A stretch of DNA of 64,000 bases from Flavobacterium aquatile LMG 4008 = ATCC 11947 (GTDB lineage Bacteria; Bacteroidota; Bacteroidia; Flavobacteriales; Flavobacteriaceae): positions 372,001 to 436,000 of the forward strand of contig NZ_JRHH01000003.1 of NCBI RefSeq assembly GCF_000757385.1, given 5' to 3'. Below are positions 59,371 through 64,000 of the stretch, in pieces. The notes below the pieces were generated by a model that worked only from the letters and a program-made list of their open reading frames with translations, had not been told where the DNA came from and did no database searches. Position numbers and translations under genes: made by a program. Each line of letters starts with the position of its first letter. Position 1 is the stretch's first letter.

Positions 59371-61728
59371 TTATCTTTTTAAACTGAAATGACCTTTAAA
59401 TTCTCTACCATCAATTAATTTTGCAGAGAACCAATAATCAGTAGCAGGCATTTGCAGTCCATTATAAGTTCCATCCCAACCTGAAGAATAGGGTTTGTGA
59501 TAGTACAATAGCTTACCAAAGCGATCAAAAATTTTAAGATCTTTTAAAGTTTGAAAACTTCCAGTTATATTCCAGTTATCATTTGTTCCATCTCCATTCG
59601 GCGTAAAAAAATTAGGATATCCAATAACTGAAAATGTTGTGTATGCAATTCCACAATCGTTGGTATCTTTAACATAAATTATATGTTGTCCAGGAGTAAT
59701 ATTTTGAAAAACATTGCTTGATTGGTATGTTCCAAATTGATTGTCTAAAGCATAAATGTAATTTCCAAGACCTGTTGTGTCAACGATTAGACTATAATTA
59801 CCTACATTTCCTTCAATTGTATAGTTTATTGTTGCGGTTTCAGAATTGGTAATTGTTATTGTTCTAATTGAAGAACATCCATTAACATTTGTTGCAGTAA
59901 CTGTATATATTCCAGCAGCATTTACTTCTATTGATTCAGAAATTTCACCTGTTGACCAAATATAACTTAATGAATTTGAAGGATTTAGGTTTCCAGCTGA
60001 CAAAGTGATGCTATCGGGATAATTATTTAAACAATAAAATGCGGATTCATCAGACTTTAAGTTTGGGTTATTATTAACAACTAGATTAAAATTTGTGATA
60101 TCAAAACATTGGTCACTGCTAACAGGTTGAATTCGTGCATAAATTATTTGAGGATTTGAAATGTTTGTATAACTATCGAGAAGTTGATTTTCATTATTGA
60201 ATGCATTATCATATGATGAAAAATAGGATACTTCATAATTTAATGACGATTGACTTCCTAATATTTCTAAGGTATTGTTTGAAAGTGTAAAGTTTGAAAA
60301 CGAATCATTTCCACAAGAGACTAAATCTTGAGGTTGATTCGCAATTGGTGTTTCAACTATTGTAACATTTCTAGTGAAGGTCTTAGTTGATGAAGTGGTT
60401 TGTAATGTAAGAGTCACAGCATACGTACCAGCAGATGTAAATGAATGAGAAGGATTTTCAAGTGAAGATGTGTTTGAAGCAGATAAAGGATCTCCGAAAT
60501 TCCAGTTAACAGAAACGATATTGTTGATTTCTGGAATTTCGAATTGGGTTGTACTTCCTTCACAAATGTTTGAATATCTGTATGAAATATCAAATAACGA
60601 AGTTATAAATGCAGGTAAGCCATAATAGCAACTTTTGGAACCAAGTGAGAAACCATTTGCATTAAACGCGCAACCAGAACCAGATATGTCTGGATTATTA
60701 ATAACACCCAAATAATTGACATTATTTCGAGCAAGATATATTTTTTTGTTTGGCGCTAATTGAAGAGCTCCAAAAGTTCCATTAAAAACGTTGTCACTAT
60801 AGAATTCATCTAATAACAGTAGTGAATTGTTAATTATAGTTTCATTTTGACTTTCAATATTTAATTGAAATAATTGTGATTTCGTATTTTCATTATCAAT
60901 ATTTGTTACGTAAAGTAAATTACTATCATTAGAAAATTCTACTCCATAAATTCCAATTCCAACATTGTCGTTTTCAAAACTTGTAGTGCTTATCAAACTG
61001 ATAGCACCTGTTGTTGTATTAAAATTAAAAAGCTGAAGATTACTATTGTTTGCTTTTGAATTTGCACATGCTATAAATTTTCCATCAGGCGATGATTTTA
61101 AATAACCTAGAGTGTTTTGATTACTTCCATTTACAATTTCACCAACGCTAGATATTATTGGAGAATTTAATCCAGTAGAAGTTATTTTGTAGGCATAAAA
61201 TTGATTGTTACCAAATTTATGTGATATGAGCCAATAATCATTTTCATTTGAATGTTTAACAACATTAATCTTTTCTAAAGTAGGTGTTAATATTGGTACA
61301 TTTTTAGTTATTACATCACCATATTCATTATCAAGACTCATGTCTACAATACTGTAGTTTAGTCCATTAGGTTTAGCAAGTTCATCTACAGTAAAAATAT
61401 AATAAAGTGTTGTGCTATTAGGGAAAGGAACAATAATTGCAGATTGTGTACTAGATGAATCTCCAAATAAACCAGTACCATTTGGCATTTCATCATGGTT
61501 TCTATTCCAAACAGTTATACCATCAGTATAAAATAATAACGTTCCAAAATCATTGCATAGTGTTGCACAACCTTCAAAGGTTTTCATTTTGCTATCAAGT
61601 AGTACAACTGGATTAGTTCCTAAGTTAAAGTTTATTCCAGCCTCATTTCCAAAATACCAAACACCAGCTGGACTTTGTGAAAAACTTAAATTACTGATGA
61701 AAATTAAAATTACTACTATTTGTTTCAT
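59371..61728 (-). CDS. Large secreted protein with PKD domain and T9SS type B (CHU_C) sorting domain
   Basis: A 785-residue protein with signal peptide (SNLSFSQSP). Residues about 20-370 form a WD40-like propeller (GVWYFGNEAGINFN, LGYLKSSPDGKFIACANSK). A PKD domain lies at about 400-460 (VNWNFGDPLSASN ... HSFTSAGTYAVTLTL), then further Ig-like repeats. The last about 90 residues (FFTPNGDGTNDNWNI ... LKIFDRFGKLLYYHK ... WDGTYNGLQMPATDYWF ... GHFSLKR) are the type B, gliding-associated C-terminal domain. It is exported by T9SS and probably anchored at the surface. Ligand unknown. Confidence 0.93.
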   Translation of the reverse strand: MKQIVVILIFISNLSFSQSPAGVWYFGNEAGINFNLGTNPVVLLDSKMKTFEGCATLCNDFGTLLFYTDGITVWNRNHDEMPNGTGLFGDSSSTQSAIIVPFPNSTTLYYIFTVDELAKPNGLNYSIVDMSLDNEYGDVITKNVPILTPTLEKINVVKHSNENDYWLISHKFGNNQFYAYKITSTGLNSPIISSVGEIVNGSNQNTLGYLKSSPDGKFIACANSKANNSNLQLFNFNTTTGAISLISTTSFENDNVGIGIYGVEFSNDSNLLYVTNIDNENTKSQLFQLNIESQNETIINNSLLLLDEFYSDNVFNGTFGALQLAPNKKIYLARNNVNYLGVINNPDISGSGCAFNANGFSLGSKSCYYGLPAFITSLFDISYRYSNICEGSTTQFEIPEINNIVSVNWNFGDPLSASNTSSLENPSHSFTSAGTYAVTLTLQTTSSTKTFTRNVTIVETPIANQPQDLVSCGNDSFSNFTLSNNTLEILGSQSSLNYEVSYFSSYDNAFNNENQLLDSYTNISNPQIIYARIQPVSSDQCFDITNFNLVVNNNPNLKSDESAFYCLNNYPDSITLSAGNLNPSNSLSYIWSTGEISESIEVNAAGIYTVTATNVNGCSSIRTITITNSETATINYTIEGNVGNYSLIVDTTGLGNYIYALDNQFGTYQSSNVFQNITPGQHIIYVKDTNDCGIAYTTFSVIGYPNFFTPNGDGTNDNWNITGSFQTLKDLKIFDRFGKLLYYHKPYSSGWDGTYNGLQMPATDYWFSAKLIDGREFKGHFSLKR

Positions 61729-61768
61729 AAAAAAATAATAACAAATATAGTTATAAAAAGTTTGTTAT

Positions 61769-62593
61769 TTATTCAATTGTGTAATTTATGCCGTCAATTT
61801 CAGATAAATGAAAATAACCTAGAGGATGGTTTTCTTGATCTGTTTGATTTACAATATTTCCACGTAAAGTTGCTGGCGGAGTTGCAAAAGGGCTACCGCC
61901 GCTACTTCCAGCAATTGTTATAAGTTTATTCATGTAGTTAAAATAGCGTTCATCAACTCCTTGTAAGCTCATAAATAATTCATCATCAGATTCAAAATCT
62001 GCACTTCTATATAGCCCGAACATTTCATTTCCTTGAAAAAATTCATCTTCTACAACCCCATATTCAGGAAAAGTATTAATACTATTTTTAAATCCTATAA
62101 GGTAAAAATTATCTACCAATCCGTTATCTTGAAAAAAGAATTTTACTTGAGTTTCTTCTCCTTCAAATCCATCAACAACCGTTTGTTCGATACTTTCAAT
62201 TACTGGAGTTGCCATTAATTTTTGAGTGGAAGTGTATGTATTTCCACCAACTTGAACGGTTAATACATAAGTTTCATTTATAACAGGGTTAAAATTGGAA
62301 CAAATATATTCGCCAGTTGAAGGCGTTTCAATAAAATCAAAAACAGTATTTGAACTATCTGTAATAAAGACAATTGCGCCAGAAACAGGTGGAATTACAT
62401 TACTAAAATAATCGGTAGTTGTTGTAAGTTTTATTTTTTGCTCATTGCCCGATGTTCCTTTCTGCCATTTAATAGAAGCATCAATTACTAATCTTGGAGC
62501 AGCTGTATCTAAATCGACATCAATAACATCTTCACAACTTGAAAATGAAATTGTAAAAAGGATTAAAGCTAAATATTGAATTATATTTTTCAT
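61769..62593 (-). CDS. DUF4249-family lipoprotein
   Basis: A 274-residue lipoprotein (lipobox FSSCEDVID). The DUF4249 pattern is clear: VIDVDLDTAAPRLVIDASI after the lipobox, AIVFITDSSNTVFDF, GEYICSNFNPVINETY, and a C-terminal GNIVNQTDQENHPLGYFH. Proteins of this family are encoded just after TonB receptors with a regulatory-like domain and probably act as their extracellular partner. Here it lies 4 bp after the receptor gene. Confidence 0.9.
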   Translation of the reverse strand: MKNIIQYLALILFTISFSSCEDVIDVDLDTAAPRLVIDASIKWQKGTSGNEQKIKLTTTTDYFSNVIPPVSGAIVFITDSSNTVFDFIETPSTGEYICSNFNPVINETYVLTVQVGGNTYTSTQKLMATPVIESIEQTVVDGFEGEETQVKFFFQDNGLVDNFYLIGFKNSINTFPEYGVVEDEFFQGNEMFGLYRSADFESDDELFMSLQGVDERYFNYMNKLITIAGSSGGSPFATPPATLRGNIVNQTDQENHPLGYFHLSEIDGINYTIE

Positions 62594-62597
62594 ATTA

Positions 62598-64000
62598 TTA
62601 AAATTTAAAGTTATAAGAAACCGATGGAACTAATCCGAAAATTGATAATCGAAGCGCTTCATTATCACCTGAATCTTGATTTTGTCTAAAACTTATTGAA
62701 GCGGCATTTTTCCGACCATATAAATTGTAAATACTAAAAACCCATTCGCCTTTCCATTTTTTAGTTTCGCTTTGTTTTGGTGTTAAAGTGGCAGAAATAT
62801 CTAAGTGATGGTATAATGGCAAATTGTTTTCATTACGTAAACCATAACTTGGAACAGTGATTCCTTGGTACTCATATTGTCCATTAGGATAAGTTACTGG
62901 TTGACCTGTTTGCAAAGTGAAATTGGCACCAAAATTCCATTTTTTATTCAGTTTGTAAGAACTGGTCACTGCCAAATTATGCATTTTATCATAAGCAGAT
63001 CGATACCAATCACCATTATTAATTCCGGATTCTTCTGGAGTTCTACCCGGTGTTTTTTGCTCCGATCGTGACAAAGTATAAGCAATCCATCCGCTTAATT
63101 TACCTGTATTTTTTCTGAATAAAATTTCCAAACCATAAGATCTCATTTTTCCATTTAAAACCACTTGTTCGATGGCTTCATTGGCAATTAAATCGGCACC
63201 ATCAATATAATCCATTCGGTTTTTAATGGTTTTATAAAAGCTTTCGATTTCTAACGAATAAGCGTCGTCTTTTAAATTTGCAAAATAACCAACAGCTACT
63301 TGATCTGCAATTTGCGGTTTTATGAAATTATCACTTGGTGTCCAAACGTCTAATGGAGTAGGCGAAGCAGTATTAGAAACCAATTGTAAATATTGAACCA
63401 TTCTATTATAACTTGCTTTTACCGATTTATTGTCGCTAATTTCATAAGCAATCGCAAAACGTGGTTCAAAATTATTATAATCGGCTATAGTTTTATTTGA
63501 ACCAAAATATTGAGTTCCAATTGGGTCAGCTTTTTCGTAAATTTCAAATTCGGTATTGTAGGTAACAGGTTGATTATTCGCATAAATATTTTGTGTAAAT
63601 TTCCCTAATCTGTAAAATAAGCTATAACGTAAACCATATTCGATATTGATTTTATCAGTTACTTTTTGATCTAAACCAACATAAAAAGCTGGTTCGATGG
63701 CATATTTTCTTTCTAGTTGACGAAAATTTATCCCAGAATCACTTCTTGAAGGTTCAATTGTACCCGGATTGAATTCGTAATAATTGGCATTGGCACCATA
63801 ATTCAATTTGATTTTATCCGATAAATAATATTTGAAATCATATTTTAAATTATAGTTTCTAATGCCAGAATCCCAATTGAATCCAACAAAATCCAGGTTT
63901 AATCCGTAGTAATAATCACTATAAATCATTGACAAATTTGAAAATAATTTATCAGAAAATAAGTGATTCCATCGAAGGTTTAAAGTGGAGTTTCCGTAGG
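62598..64000 (-). CDS. TonB-dependent receptor, C-terminal part, cut by window end
   Basis: The frame runs from the stop at 62598 through 64000 without interruption; bases 63936-64000 still encode barrel strands (YGNSTLNLRWNHLFSD), so the N-terminus with signal, regulatory-like domain and plug is outside the window. Visible barrel motifs include FEPRFAIAYEISDNKSVKASYNRM, a TGKLSGWIAYTLSRSE loop and the terminal VPSVSYNFKF. It is paired with DUF4249, 4 bp downstream. Substrate unknown. Confidence 0.92.
   Translation of the reverse strand, partial: YGNSTLNLRWNHLFSDKLFSNLSMIYSDYYYGLNLDFVGFNWDSGIRNYNLKYDFKYYLSDKIKLNYGANANYYEFNPGTIEPSRSDSGINFRQLERKYAIEPAFYVGLDQKVTDKINIEYGLRYSLFYRLGKFTQNIYANNQPVTYNTEFEIYEKADPIGTQYFGSNKTIADYNNFEPRFAIAYEISDNKSVKASYNRMVQYLQLVSNTASPTPLDVWTPSDNFIKPQIADQVAVGYFANLKDDAYSLEIESFYKTIKNRMDYIDGADLIANEAIEQVVLNGKMRSYGLEILFRKNTGKLSGWIAYTLSRSEQKTPGRTPEESGINNGDWYRSAYDKMHNLAVTSSYKLNKKWNFGANFTLQTGQPVTYPNGQYEYQGITVPSYGLRNENNLPLYHHLDISATLTPKQSETKKWKGEWVFSIYNLYGRKNAASISFRQNQDSGDNEALRLSIFGLVPSVSYNFKF

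Noticed and set aside
1-64000. tRNA, rRNA, CRISPR arrays, insertion sequences, prophage genes
   Set aside because: No recognisable sequence was seen by eye; a covariance-model or profile search would be needed to exclude short or degenerate cases.

Overview
The window is chromosomal DNA of an AT-rich Bacteroidota bacterium, almost certainly a Flavobacterium-like member of the Flavobacteriaceae. The evidence is the TAnnTTTG -7 promoter elements (ahead of ffh, argS, fabH, valS and uvrB), several proteins with C-terminal type IX secretion (T9SS) sorting domains, TonB/FecR/ECF-sigma modules, DUF4249/TonB pairs, DUF5777, DUF6607 and HmuY families, and 'SC'-type lipoprotein signals. I see no tRNA, rRNA, CRISPR array, transposase or prophage gene.

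Layout. 1-7503: start of htpG (cut by the window edge), envelope lipoproteins, a TetR/AarF pair, an orphan ABC ATPase and an S9 peptidase. 7653-13117: a T9SS cargo, a hairpin repeat element, a small membrane-protein gene between direct repeats, a YegP homologue, fabH and argS. 13148-23840: the most interesting block. An ECF sigma factor, a T9SS beta-propeller protein, FecR and a signalling TonB receptor are followed by a five-gene envelope set (DUF2271/T9SS, OB-fold, DUF5777 barrel, CxxCH lipoprotein, YceI). Two paralogous acidic lipoproteins are divergent from the sigma gene. 23973-28547: a heme-uptake locus (DUF6686, DUF6607, TonB receptor, HmuY) with a shared divergent operator region. 28631-32410: an acidic DUF4382-like lipoprotein, ffh, folD and a GNAT enzyme. 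32411-36043: a second, paralogous copy of the envelope set, with a DOMON/T9SS protein and an ankyrin protein. 36114-46497: mostly housekeeping and envelope genes (M28 peptidase, aminotransferase, aspartic protease, DUF1573, valS, esterase, TerB-like). 46556-54901: a seven-gene secreted-protein cluster plus a tiny ORF, downstream of a hybrid two-component regulator with an AraC output. 55190-59368: hsp20, uvrB, rlmF and thiamine diphosphokinase. 59371-64000: a T9SS type B protein, DUF4249 and a TonB receptor cut by the window end.

Main result. Four start regions around the ECF sigma gene share GTAGGGT, exactly 15 nt, then TGTTWTW. They precede the DUF2271 operon, the beta-propeller/FecR/TonB operon, the acidic lipoprotein pair, and the DUF4382-like lipoprotein 7 kb away. 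This looks like the promoter of the local sigma factor and defines a compact envelope regulon. Part of that regulon is duplicated, without the motif, at 32.4-36.0 kb. A second candidate regulatory circuit is the AraC-type hybrid regulator at 52142-54901. Two 21-bp direct repeats lie in front of the secreted cluster downstream of it.
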